Source of the DNA: DASPPM01 sp052143835
Lineage (GTDB): Bacteria; Pseudomonadota; Alphaproteobacteria; JACZXZ01
Assembly: GCA_052143835.1 (NCBI GenBank)
Contig: JBKQRV010000028.1
Span: 19,717 to 83,716, forward strand
DNA: 64,000 nucleotides
Reading direction: 5' to 3'
In this document: in pieces, positions 1 to 8,140 of the stretch
Layout: every line of letters begins with the position of its first letter
Numbering within the stretch: the stretch's first letter is position 1
Notes under the pieces: generated by a model
What the model was told of the DNA's origin: nothing
Databases searched by the model: none
Seen by the model: only the letters and a program-made list of their open reading frames with translations
Program-made: the position numbers and the translations under genes

Positions 1-698
1 GTAAAGGGGCCCGGCATGACGACCAGCCCGCCACCCGCCTCGCGCCCGAGTGCGGCGATGGCGCGCTCAAGCCCGGCGCCGTCGCGAATGGGGGATGCGG
101 TCACCTCGACTGCGAGCGATCGGCCAGCCGCTTCGAGCGAATGCAGGAACAAAGGGGCATGGGGGGACGTCTCCGGGTTGAAGACGAGGGCCACGCGCGC
201 GAGGCGGGGTGCGATCTCCTTGAGCATCTCCAGCCACTTTCCCGCCATGCTAGGCTCGTCACTGGAAAAGCCGGTTACGTTACCGCCCGGCCGCGCCAAG
301 CCGGGAACGAAGCCCTGGCCGACTGGGTCCGGGACCACCACGAACACGATCGGTATGGCGTGGGCGACTGGCTGCAGGATGGTCAGCGCCGCCGTGCCTT
401 GCGCCACGAGCACGTCCGGCGTCAAGCCGATCAGTTCTCTTGCGAACGTCAGCGCCAGGTTGGTGTCGTCGGCGAAGAAGCGATAGTCGATCCGAATGTT
501 GCGGCCTTTCGCCCGTCCCAATCCCTCGAGGGCTTGCTCGAACGCAGCGATGCGTCGCTGCATATCTAGATCGCTCGCGCTCCGGTCTATGAGCACGCCG
601 ATCCGGCGGACGCGGTCGGCAGACTGGGCAACACCGGCGCGCGGCCAGGCGATCACCGCACCACCGAGAAGAGCGCCGATGATTTCGCGCCGCCTCAT
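1..698 (-). CDS. ABC transporter substrate-binding protein (ABC_sub_bind family), 3' part outside window
   Basis: The reverse strand is open from an ATG at 698 to the window edge, about 232 codons without a stop. The N-terminus MRRREIIGALLGGAVIAWPR has a twin-arginine-like or Sec export signal followed by an A-Q cleavage area. After it come VRRIGVLID, IDYRFFADDTN, PDVLVAQGTAAL and PIVFVVVPDPVGQGFVPGLA, which are hallmarks of the ABC_sub_bind (PF04392) receptors abundant in Bradyrhizobium-like genomes. Family members are about 320-330 residues, so roughly 90 residues are missing here. The ligand cannot be read from sequence. No permease or ATPase gene is visible; partners may lie to the left. 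The family call is firm and the substrate unknown. Confidence 0.85.
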   Translation of the reverse strand, partial: MRRREIIGALLGGAVIAWPRAGVAQSADRVRRIGVLIDRSASDLDMQRRIAAFEQALEGLGRAKGRNIRIDYRFFADDTNLALTFARELIGLTPDVLVAQGTAALTILQPVAHAIPIVFVVVPDPVGQGFVPGLARPGGNVTGFSSDEPSMAGKWLEMLKEIAPRLARVALVFNPETSPHAPLFLHSLEAAGRSLAVEVTASPIRDGAGLERAIAALGREAGGGLVVMPGPF

Positions 699-1099
699 TC
701 GATCACCTCGCCCGTTCGGGCGAGCAGCTCGGGCGCGACACGAAACGCCTTATCGAACCGCTCAGAGAGGGGGCTTCAACCATAGCAGTTGGTGCCCGTC
801 ATTAATAGATGCAGCATCTAATTCCCGGCCCGCGCCCGTGTGCGGCTTACGTCTGTTCGTGGCACGTCTGCGACGAATGAAGCCGGCCACCGTGAGTCCG
901 GTTCCGGCTTATTAGCGGCTATGGGTCGGGCAGCTAGTCACTTCGCAGGTTAATCCACAGCGGACGTGGGGGCATCGTAGGGGCATAGGCCTCGATTTCT
1001 TGCATTATCTTCGTGGTGCTGAGACAAGTTCGGCTAGACGCTCGGCCAGCCCAATGGCCATCAAGGATCAAGAGAAGGCATGCGCCCGTTCAAGGGGCC
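699..1099. other. Intergenic, no gene recognised
   Basis: This lies between the divergent start of the receptor gene and the 3' end of the lipoprotein gene. Short plus-strand ORFs here have no recognisable motif and arginine-rich compositions typical of shadow frames. I see no RNA gene or clear repeat. Confidence 0.5.
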
Positions 1100-1678
1100 T
1101 CATGGTGACACGCGTGCGAGCGGGATCACTTGCCCGTCGGGTCCGACCACTCGGATTCCTGCGGCGCCGAGATCGTTCAGTTCCTGCTCCACGATCGTAC
1201 GCGTGGCGTCGTCGCTGAGATAAGGACCGGCTTGTCGCACCGCTCCGGCGAGCACGCGTGTCAGGTCCTCGCGGCTCATGAGCTGCAACCCCGTTGCGCG
1301 CGCCGGCGCCGCCGGCGGGGGCGCGGGAGCCGCCGCCGGAGCCGCCTTGGCAACAGCGCCAGCCGTCGGCGCGGGTGTAGCTGCGCTTCCTCCGCCCGTC
1401 GTGGCGACGGGAGTATTGCAACGTATTTGCCAAATCCGGCCACCGGAGATCGCGCCGGGGTTGGCGGTATCGCTGATTTTGGCCCAACCGCCTGGGCAAC
1501 GGCGGTTGGCCTCCGCCGTCATGTCCTTCTCGAGGGCCTGCGCCGGGTGCGACACGCTCGAATAGTCGCCGCGCAAGGTAATCGTGCCCTCGCCACCGGA
1601 ACTCTCGACCGCAGTGACGCCGCAGCCGGCCAGAAGCATTGCGAGGCACGCCGTTGATGCGAATCGCCCGAGCTGCAT
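1100..1678 (-). CDS. Putative lipoprotein, uncharacterised
   Basis: This encodes 192 residues. The N-terminus MQLGRFASTACLAMLLAGC ends in a clear lipobox (LLAGC), so the mature protein is predicted to be lipid-anchored in the envelope. I chose the ATG at 1678 over the in-frame GTG at 1693 because AAGGGG precedes the former. The first half (GTITLRGDYSSVSHPAQALEKDMTAEANRRCPGG) resembles small outer-membrane lipoproteins that handle a conserved Cys-Pro-Gly-Gly. An alanine/proline linker (about residues 85-125) leads to a C-terminal helical segment ending in VVGPDGQVIPLARVSP. Function unknown; nothing around it suggests a partner. Confidence 0.75.
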   Translation of the reverse strand: MQLGRFASTACLAMLLAGCGVTAVESSGGEGTITLRGDYSSVSHPAQALEKDMTAEANRRCPGGWAKISDTANPGAISGGRIWQIRCNTPVATTGGGSAATPAPTAGAVAKAAPAAAPAPPPAAPARATGLQLMSREDLTRVLAGAVRQAGPYLSDDATRTIVEQELNDLGAAGIRVVGPDGQVIPLARVSP

Positions 1679-1762
1679 TACCGGCCCCTTCACCGTTCGT
1701 GTGCCAACCTCAGCGCGATGACGAAGCGCTGCGTTTCGCCGCGCCGCACCTCTCGCTCGATC

Positions 1763-2359
1763 CTATTGAGAAGCGAGATATGCCGCGACTTGGCGAATCT
1801 GCTCGTCGTTGATGTTCTTTACGTTTTCGTGCATGACGTCGTTGGCGCGCAGCGCGTTCTTGAAGGCCAAAAGCTGTGCCGCGAGATATTCGCGGTGCTG
1901 TCCCGCGAGGCGAGGCGCTATGTCGGTCCCTTCGGCCTTCGCACCGTGGCAAGTGGCACAGGCCGGCACTTGCTCCGCCGCGATGCCATCCGCGAAGATT
2001 TTCTGGCCAGCAGCGACCTCGGCGGGGTCTTGCGCTGTACCGGGGGCCGGAGACTGGGCGGCATAATATCCGGCAAGCTCCTTGATGACGTCGTCGGTGA
2101 GCTGGGACGCCATGCCCCACATGTACGCTTGGGCATGGGGATCGGCCCGGCTGCGGTCCCGGAAGGCGTGAAGCTGGGTTTCGAGATACGCCGCCTTCTG
2201 GCCCGCGAGCTCGGGGAAGGTGGGTGCTATGCTGCGCCCTTCTGCTCCGTGGCACGTGGAACACACCTTGACCGCCAGCTCGGGCGGAGCGCCTGCGCCC
2301 CATGCGTTTCCGGCAACGAAAATCATGAGCGCAGCGAGCCAAATACTCGATCTCTTCAC
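1763..2359 (-). CDS. Diheme cytochrome c (c4-like)
   Basis: The protein has about 198 residues with a Sec signal (VKRSSIWLAALMIFVAGNAWGA) and two class I cytochrome domains with haem motifs CSTCH and CATCH. Each is followed by a c4-style PxLAGQ...Y...QL.AF segment and a distal Met region (MWGMASQL; NDVMHENV). That two-domain repeat is the cytochrome c4/c5-like periplasmic electron carrier fold. I prefer the GTG at 2359 because GGAAGGAG lies just upstream; an ATG at 2398 is in frame but would sit before the signal peptide. It begins 38 bp after the porin-cytochrome gene on the same strand, so the two look co-transcribed and may pass electrons between outer membrane and periplasm (inference). 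Confidence 0.88.
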   Translation of the reverse strand: MKRSSIWLAALMIFVAGNAWGAGAPPELAVKVCSTCHGAEGRSIAPTFPELAGQKAAYLETQLHAFRDRSRADPHAQAYMWGMASQLTDDVIKELAGYYAAQSPAPGTAQDPAEVAAGQKIFADGIAAEQVPACATCHGAKAEGTDIAPRLAGQHREYLAAQLLAFKNALRANDVMHENVKNINDEQIRQVAAYLASQ

Positions 2360-2397
2360 GGCACAGCTCCTTCCATCCGACCGATCACGCCCCTCCA

Positions 2398-3795
2398 TTA
2401 GAATGCCGTCCAGAGAAAGGCATAGAGGGTGTTGTTGTCGGACGCGTTCCGTCCGAAGCCGTCATAGTTCTTCGAGGCGCCATTGAAGTCGAGGTATGCC
2501 GTGTACTGTAGGCCGATCTTGGTATTGAGCCAGGGCACGTAATCGAACTCGATCTTGAGGCCGCGGCTATCCGGGCTTCCGTTCCGGCTGCCCGTCACCG
2601 CCGCCGCCGGGAAGACCAGGGGGTCCGTGGTGCCCGTCGTCTGGAAGAGCTGGAAGCTGCCGCCGTATCTGCGCTGATAGTAATAGGTGGCGGTCGCCCT
2701 CAAGGTATCCAAGCTGTCGTTTACGTTGGTGGCCACCGTGGCGTGGCGCGTGGCGAATTCATGGATCCAGGTGCCGGCGAGGGTAACCAGGTTGTCCTCG
2801 CCGATCCATTGATATTGCGCGTCCAACGCCGCGTCCGTGTAGTCATCGGTCGGCCCGGACGTGACCAACGAGGTCATGCCGGCATTCGGCCTGATGGAGG
2901 AATGGATGCCGTACGTCCCGATCTCTAAACTGTTCTTTCCCCAGGGATGCTCGTAGGCGAAGCGCCAGTACGGCGCGAGGCCGTCGATCACGTTGGTGAA
3001 TTCGCTATCGAGCGGACCGGGCGCCATCAGCAGCTTGTTTGTGGTCCCGACTTTCGCGGAGCGATAGGCGCCGCCTTCAAAATAAAAAGTCTTGTCAAGC
3101 ATAAGATATAGTGTAGCGCCCGCAGTATTCTGCGCCAAAGGGCCGTCGATCAAGGCGGCCGCCGCGGGTGACGGCGCCGCCCTGAAGGTGGCATAAGGGT
3201 ATCCCCACCCCGGCGTGCTGTTCCACACGTCCTGCGAGGTGGGATTGTTGTTGAGGGTTAATCCGTAGATCAGGCCCATGCTTTGGAAAGTGCCGCTGTC
3301 GGCAAAGCGCAGGTCCGTGTTGTCGATTCCGACCGAGTTGGCGCCGGGATCGTAGGTGAGCTGGATGAAGGCGCCGAAGTCGGGCGCGATCCTGCCGGCG
3401 TAGAAGAAGCTCACCTGCTGCGGGAACCCAATGGTGTCATTTTGCGCCACGCCGCTTGGCAAGCTCGAGTCGGGCAAGGCCTTGTTGATGTGCGTCTCGG
3501 AAGCCAGGAACATGAGGGAGATCGGCGGCAGCTCGGTCAGCGACAAGGTGCTCGACCGCTGGGCGTTGATGTCGCTTATGTCCTTGACGTTGGTAAAGAC
3601 GTAGCCATTGAGCTTGAACATGCGGCCGTAGGGCGTGAGCTCGGGGAATACCGTGTGGCACGCTTCACAAGCTTGGCCAGTCTGGCGCGCAAAGCTGGGC
3701 ACCGCAAAGGCCTCTTGCGCGGACATCGCCATCGACGCGACGGCCACGGCCAGCGCCATGACCCATGTCCAGCCCGTTCTCTGACGCAACGTCAT
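2398..3795 (-). CDS. Outer-membrane monohaem cytochrome-porin fusion, Cyc2-like
   Basis: This encodes about 465 residues. I chose the ATG at 3795, with AGGGAGG upstream, over an ATG at 3921 because the export signal MTLRQRTGWTWVMALAVAVA starts here. The mature N-terminus VPSFARQTGQACEACHTVFP carries one CxxCH, then ELTPYGRMFKLNGY. This is the layout of Cyc2-type and related porin-cytochromes: a small haem plug followed by a beta barrel. The rest is rich in alternating aromatic strands (VSFFYAGRIAPDFGAFIQL, YWRFAYEHPW, ATYYYQRRYGG) and ends in LYAFLWTAF with the terminal Phe expected of outer-membrane barrels. Cyc2 proteins oxidise extracellular Fe(II), but this protein has HTVFP rather than the usual HFQHFP after the haem, so it may belong to a broader uncharacterised branch. 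Confidence 0.75.
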   Translation of the reverse strand: MTLRQRTGWTWVMALAVAVASMAMSAQEAFAVPSFARQTGQACEACHTVFPELTPYGRMFKLNGYVFTNVKDISDINAQRSSTLSLTELPPISLMFLASETHINKALPDSSLPSGVAQNDTIGFPQQVSFFYAGRIAPDFGAFIQLTYDPGANSVGIDNTDLRFADSGTFQSMGLIYGLTLNNNPTSQDVWNSTPGWGYPYATFRAAPSPAAAALIDGPLAQNTAGATLYLMLDKTFYFEGGAYRSAKVGTTNKLLMAPGPLDSEFTNVIDGLAPYWRFAYEHPWGKNSLEIGTYGIHSSIRPNAGMTSLVTSGPTDDYTDAALDAQYQWIGEDNLVTLAGTWIHEFATRHATVATNVNDSLDTLRATATYYYQRRYGGSFQLFQTTGTTDPLVFPAAAVTGSRNGSPDSRGLKIEFDYVPWLNTKIGLQYTAYLDFNGASKNYDGFGRNASDNNTLYAFLWTAF

Positions 3796-4276
3796 CGTGG
3801 CCTCCCTACTGATCGCCATGCGCGCCGAGGGCGAGAGAAAGTTCGCATCCGTTCCACCCCGTGCACTCTCTATCGTGCTCTTCCCCTCGAACTCGGAATG
3901 GGTATCCTGCTGAAAATTCAATCAGAATCAGCGACTCCGCTCACCGCAAGCCTTGGTTGCCCCGGGGAATGCGGGTTCAGATCAAAAATCCTTCGGCATC
4001 ATCAGGGGCAAAGCTTGCAGAAGCCTGACGTCCGGCCGGCATGCCCGGCGAATGCGCCACGATCGTGACGCAGGCTTGAAGCCGATTTTCCGTTCCTGGG
4101 CGACTGGTCCCATTCTGTGGGTTTGTTGCCGAGACCAATCCTGCGAGCTTGTTGTCAGGTTCGCGCAAGGTAACGCAGCCAAAATCGACCCAGAGAAATT
4201 TATTCAGCCCCGCTCGCGGGTCCCGTAGCGCCAGCACGGGAAGCGGTTAGCTTCCTCGAAGAAGAAGGGAGGCAAC
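3796..4276. other. Intergenic region, promoter space of the cytochrome-porin operon and the zinc-ribbon gene
   Basis: These 481 bp separate two divergently transcribed genes, so both promoters should lie here. Short ORFs on both strands show no family signature. The stretch around 3896-3935 is visibly AT-richer than its surroundings. No palindromic operator was recognised. Confidence 0.45.
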
Positions 4277-4609
4277 ATGGTGCATGAGGTTATTTCACGA
4301 TCCGCGGCCCGCGTGAGAAGACTCAAGAGGTATTTTACTGGCAAGCCGTGCAAAAACGGCCACGCCTCTGAGCGAGTGGTATCGAATGGGACGTGTGTGG
4401 AGTGCAACCGCGTGCATGAACGCCGATGGGCGCAAACGCCTGAGGGCCGCAAAGCGAAACGTGAGAGTAATCGCCGATATTCGGCAAGCCCTAAGGGTCG
4501 CAACCGTGATCGCCGATATCGGACAAGCCCGAAGGGGCGTAAGGCACGGCGCCGTCTTGCGCGTCTCGCGGATCGACACCGGAGCATGCGCCACCGTCGG
4601 CATCAATGA
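4277..4609 (+). CDS. Small zinc-ribbon protein with basic SPKGR repeats
   Basis: The protein has 110 residues and starts behind a strong GGGAGG. Residues 18-46 (YFTGKPCKNGH...SNGTCVEC) form a Cx(3)H-x(n)-CxxC motif typical of small metal-binding proteins found in phages and near HNH nucleases. The C-terminal half is strongly basic with degenerate repeats (RRYSASPKGRN, RRYRTSPKGRK), suggesting nucleic-acid binding. No nuclease catalytic residues follow the ribbon, so this is not an HNH enzyme as it stands. Its presence in this loose region fits a mobile-element or prophage leftover. Function unknown. Confidence 0.6.
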   Translation: MVHEVISRSAARVRRLKRYFTGKPCKNGHASERVVSNGTCVECNRVHERRWAQTPEGRKAKRESNRRYSASPKGRNRDRRYRTSPKGRKARRRLARLADRHRSMRHRRHQ

Positions 4610-4611
4610 TC

Positions 4612-4845
4612 GTGGCGCCTATTCACCCGCGTGGGGGACGATCGCCTCAGCCAGCGGTTCTTCTTCATCCCGTGCCGCAGGATTCACGTACGGATAATAG
4701 CCCTCAGGATTGTGCCGATAGTATCACATGGACTGCGCCGCAACCGCCGCGGGCGCTGCCGGAACCTGCGGGACGACCGTGGTCGGCGCCACCGGCGGAT
4801 ATTAGCCGGGATACACATAGTCGCGCGGGATGCACGTTATCGATT
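4612..4845 (-). pseudogene. Decayed gene for a YYPYV-type secreted or envelope protein
   Basis: Reading the reverse strand gives PPVAPTTVVPQVPAAPAAV then YYRHNPEGYYPYV and a short tail ending at a TAG near 4612. This resembles the C-terminus of a widespread proteobacterial envelope family that ends in WYYC-nP-GYYPYV. Here the frame carries an in-frame TGA just before YYRHNPEG, a TAA before PPVAP and another further upstream, and the usual Cys is His. I read it as an inactivated remnant. The family assignment rests on one motif only. Confidence 0.45.
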
Positions 4846-5009
4846 ATTATGCCGACTGCGAAGCTCTTGAGTCGTCTGCCGAATTCGCAAACCGCCCAAA
4901 CTCAGTCCAGGCTTGCGATGGCGCGCCGGGCCTTTACAATTTGCACAAATTGCTGAAAGAGGTTAGGTAGCTTGCCGCTGGGGCTGCTCGGAATGACGGA
5001 GGACCGCTG

Positions 5010-5390
5010 ATGATCTTGTCTCGGATGTTCGTTTTTGTCGTTTTCCTCACCCTCAGCTTCGCAGGGCGATTTGCTCTCGCCGCGGGCGACGTGGTGAACG
5101 GCGAGAAGGTGTTCAACCAGTGCAAGGTTTGCCACAGCATCGTTGAGGGTAAGAATGGCGTAGGCCCGAGCCTCTTCCGCGTGGTGGGACGCAAGTCGGG
5201 CAGCGTCGCGGGCTACAAGTACTCCGACGCCATGGCCAAGGCCAACATCATCTGGGACGAGAAAAACCTCGACGCCTACATCAAGGATCCGAAGGCGGTC
5301 GTGCCGAGCGGTAAAATGCCGTTTGCCGGGCTCAAGAAAGACCAGGACCGCGAAGATGTCATCGCTTTTCTGAAAGCCAAGGCGCAATAG
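5010..5390 (+). CDS. Cytochrome c2-type class I cytochrome
   Basis: The protein has 126 residues with a Sec signal ending FALA-AGD. The haem motif CKVCH sits at residues 38-42 and the distal Met ligand in VPSGKMPFAG at about 103. The mature chain starts AGDVVNGEKVFNQCKVCHSI and contains GVGPSLFRVVGRKSGSVAGY, classic for alphaproteobacterial cytochrome c2/c550. It acts in the periplasm as a soluble carrier between bc1-type complexes and oxidases, reductases or dehydrogenases. GGAGG precedes the ATG and a perfect hairpin follows the stop. It is monocistronic here, about 1.2 kb from the porin-cytochrome operon start. Confidence 0.93.
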   Translation: MILSRMFVFVVFLTLSFAGRFALAAGDVVNGEKVFNQCKVCHSIVEGKNGVGPSLFRVVGRKSGSVAGYKYSDAMAKANIIWDEKNLDAYIKDPKAVVPSGKMPFAGLKKDQDREDVIAFLKAKAQ

Positions 5391-5411
5391 GCTTCCTGCG
5401 CAACCGTCTCA

Positions 5412-5433
5412 GCGCCGTCCCTCCGGACGGCGC
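5412..5433 (+). terminator. Hairpin after the cytochrome c2 gene
   Basis: A perfect 9-bp stem GCGCCGTCC/GGACGGCGC with a CTCC loop begins 22 nt after the stop codon. No T-run follows, so it is either a weak intrinsic terminator or an mRNA 3'-end stabiliser. Confidence 0.55.
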
Positions 5434-6148
5434 CGCATGAGCATTACGCCGGGCGCGGCTCCTGCCCCGCCGGCTTGCGGCCGGCAAGCGGCTGGCCCGC
5501 GTGCGACGCCGGAGGCTAGCCCTGGCGCGATTTCGCCGCGGACGAGCGCATCGAGTGCGGCAACGCTCATCACGGCTTTTCCTGGGCCATTGCGTCGCTC
5601 GAGGAGTGCGGCTGCCGCGAAGGAGTCGCTCGCTTGGCCGCGGCAGCACCTTCATGCCCTCGGTGGTCTCGGCGCGACGGCTCACGCCGGCTACCGCGAA
5701 GATTACGAATACAAGAACAATTTCTTCGCAATGGAATGCAACGTCCAGGGCGGCAGCGGCTCCGGCCTTACCGAGGTCGTGCTGACCCAGTAGCGCGTGT
5801 TCGCATTTGTGCGTCGTCAGGCCGATCTGAAATAATCCGGCCTCAATATAGCGGGCGCGCGCCGACAAAGCCCGGCATAACCGCTCCAATTGGGACCGTG
5901 CGCCAAGTGCCGGGGCATGCCCAATATCTAGAACGCGAAGTCTGGAATTGGCACTTTTCGGACTCGGTGCGATGCCTAGGTCGAGTGCGTGAAGCGCTGC
6001 ACACCGGACGTTGGAAACCCCTGTCGACCGACCTCGATTTATGAGTATGTGCCTCAGTAGGAAATGCCACTTTGTCACTCAGCCGGTGGTTTTGACTAGC
6101 CAGCTCTGTTGCAGCTATCCGCGCGCGCAGGCGGCCATGAAGCCGGCT
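5434..6148. other. Intergenic, no gene I can support
   Basis: About 700 bp without a recognisable protein. A plus-strand ORF (5437-5793) ends in DYEYKNNFFAMECNVQGG, which has a natural composition, but its first 80 residues are low-complexity Ala/Arg/Pro, so at most the end is a gene relic. Nothing RNA-like was identified. Confidence 0.4.
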
Positions 6149-7111
6149 TTATCCCTTCTGCCGGGCAATGAGGCCAATCGCGTTGGCGACGAGGCGAGCG
6201 GCGGTCAGCGCGCCGGTTTGCTGGATGTCGCGCTCGGGAACGAACTCGACAATGTCGAAGGCGGCGATCCGCGCCTTGCGCGCGATGCCCTGGATCAGCG
6301 AGGCCGCCTGCCAGTAGAGCAGGCCGCCGGGTGCCGGCCCGATCACGGCCGGCATGATGCTGGGATCAAGCCCGTCAACATCGACCGTGACGAGCACGTC
6401 GGCACCTTGCGGAATCGCGTCGAGGATGGAGTCGATGCCCCTCGACGCCACCACGTTTGCCATGAAGAATGAAACACCGGCGGTGACGGCGTCGCGGTAG
6501 TCCGTTACCCGCGCGCTCCCGGTACCACGCGCGCCGACCTGGACGATCCGCTCGATCCACGGCATCTCGCTCGCGCGACGCATCGTGCTCGACAGCCCCA
6601 GACGGATGCCCTCCACTTCGTCGCGCCAGTCGATATGCGCGTCGATCTGCAGAACGGTATACCGGCCACGGCCTTCGAAGGCCTGAAAGAGCGGAATCGG
6701 GACCGAGTCGTCGCCGCCGAGGACGATCGGCACCGCGCCGCCGTCGAGGAGCGTGCGCACGGCGCCGGTGATGCGCTGGCGATTGCCGTCGGCATCATCT
6801 TCGGCATAGGGCAGATCGCCGCAATCGACGACGCGCACGCCGTCCGGGATCATCTTTCCACCGAGATCGAAATCCACGTGATGGAGCGCGCCGCTCCAAT
6901 TGGCGATGCCGGCCCGGATCGCCGCGGGGGCGCCGGCGCAATAGCAGCCGACGCTGGGATAGGGCGTCGCCGCCGGCGCCCCGATGATCGCAGCGGCCGC
7001 GGCGGCGCCTTCGGCGATCGTCGCTTCCGGCAAACCGAGGAAAGTTTTGGAGGCGGACGCACCGAACATGTCGCCTATCGAAGACGGTGCGCGCATCGAG
7101 CTCTCGGACAT
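6149..7111 (-). CDS. Ureohydrolase family protein (agmatinase/guanidino-acid hydrolase-like)
   Basis: The protein has about 320 residues from the ATG at 7111, preceded by GAGGAAC; an upstream ATG at 7192 is less likely. The arginase/agmatinase fold is clear: VPIVLGGDDSVPIP, VLQIDAHIDWRD, IVQVGARG and VLVTVDVDGLDPSIMPA correspond to the three manganese-binding motifs, and the C-terminus has FDIVEFVPERD. Members hydrolyse guanidino compounds to urea in the cytoplasm. The first metal motif is GGDDS instead of the common GGDHS, so one Mn ligand is Asp instead of His, a variant I also associate with some alphaproteobacterial agmatinase-like proteins. No polyamine genes are adjacent, so the substrate is open. 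Confidence 0.85.
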   Translation of the reverse strand: MSESSMRAPSSIGDMFGASASKTFLGLPEATIAEGAAAAAAIIGAPAATPYPSVGCYCAGAPAAIRAGIANWSGALHHVDFDLGGKMIPDGVRVVDCGDLPYAEDDADGNRQRITGAVRTLLDGGAVPIVLGGDDSVPIPLFQAFEGRGRYTVLQIDAHIDWRDEVEGIRLGLSSTMRRASEMPWIERIVQVGARGTGSARVTDYRDAVTAGVSFFMANVVASRGIDSILDAIPQGADVLVTVDVDGLDPSIMPAVIGPAPGGLLYWQAASLIQGIARKARIAAFDIVEFVPERDIQQTGALTAARLVANAIGLIARQKG

Positions 7112-7603
7112 CGCATTGTTCCTCGATGATTGGACGCGCCTAAAGGGGAAGCGGGCGGCGCGTGGCGGTGTTTCTGCGTCCACATCGAGCACCCTCCTTC
7201 GATTCGGGTGCTCGACAATGAATCACATCCGATTCTTCCGACTCAACAAATGCGCGACATCGCGGTTCTCTAGTCGTCCCGCCGAACCGCGACGCGTCGA
7301 GCGCTCGCGTCCTGCTTCAGGACCACACAGAACCAAACGCCGCGCCTCACGAAGCGCCATCAACTTGCTCATGCCTTGTTTGCGCAATGGCCATGGAACG
7401 ACGCCGCAAGCCGGGCATGCACGACTTGGTTGGAGACCCCCGATTTGCACTAAGTCGCCCATTTTCGTCCGGCACCGATTGGGGGATTCGCCCGTAAGCC
7501 ATATCGGATAGCCTCCCCCGCCGTTACCCAGTAGTGTATCGTTGCCGTCGAATTGGCCTAAATCGAAACGGACTCGCAACGCCTTCAGCGCCATCATGCC
7601 ATC
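7112..7603. other. Intergenic, nothing recognised
   Basis: These 492 bp lie between the divergent ureohydrolase and the conserved hypothetical gene and should hold both promoters. The six-frame reading gives only stop-rich or arginine-rich frames. No repeat or RNA signature was found. Confidence 0.4.
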
Positions 7604-8140
7604 ATGGCCGGAATCATCAAGATCAACCGCGCTCCAGTGCTGACGCTGTGGGCCGCCGTCGTTGCCGAGCGCCTCGGCTCTGATTGGAGCGAAGCGCTTA
7701 CCTTCGGCCGGGCGGTGGCGGGCCTCAACGCACATGCCAAAGGCGTCAAACTCGGACTGTTCACGCCGGCGCCCGAAAGCGTACGAGAAGAAAGACGCAA
7801 GGCCGCCGGTCGGCAGCTCCATGTGGATCTCCTGGGTCGCGCGGTCCCCGCGGTCAATACGGCGGAGGGAATGCGTGCCCTGAGCAAGGACCGACCGATC
7901 GCGCCTGCAAGCGTAGAGCGGTACCTCGACGGCAAGTTCGGCCCGGGGCTTTCGGCTGCGACCGCGGCCATGCGTCAGCTCGCGAAGTCGCGGACGCCGG
8001 CACGACTGGCCAAGGACGGCTTTCATCTTTACGAGCAATTCCGTCCGCGCGTACCGGCCGGCGTCACGGGCTGGGGTGCCGCAGGCGAGCTCGATCTCAG
8101 CGTGATCCGGGGCCTCTCCAGGCGCTCTAAAGAGACCTAA
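7604..8140 (+). CDS. Conserved hypothetical protein
   Basis: The protein has 178 residues with the ATG at 7604. The N-terminal segment KINRAPVLTLWAAVVAERLG...EALTFGRAVAGLNAHAKG reads like a conserved soluble domain seen in many proteobacterial hypothetical proteins. The middle (GRQLHVDLLGRAVPAVNTAEGMRALSKDRPIAPASVERYL) continues smoothly, and the end is basic. No signal peptide, membrane span or catalytic motif is visible. Codon use looks native, in contrast to the surrounding gaps. Function unknown. Confidence 0.7.
   Translation: MAGIIKINRAPVLTLWAAVVAERLGSDWSEALTFGRAVAGLNAHAKGVKLGLFTPAPESVREERRKAAGRQLHVDLLGRAVPAVNTAEGMRALSKDRPIAPASVERYLDGKFGPGLSAATAAMRQLAKSRTPARLAKDGFHLYEQFRPRVPAGVTGWGAAGELDLSVIRGLSRRSKET

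Noticed and set aside
5437..5793. Plus-strand ORF ending MECNVQGG...VVLTQ
   Set aside because: The last 35 residues look natural but the rest is Ala/Arg/Pro noise and no start or family can be supported.
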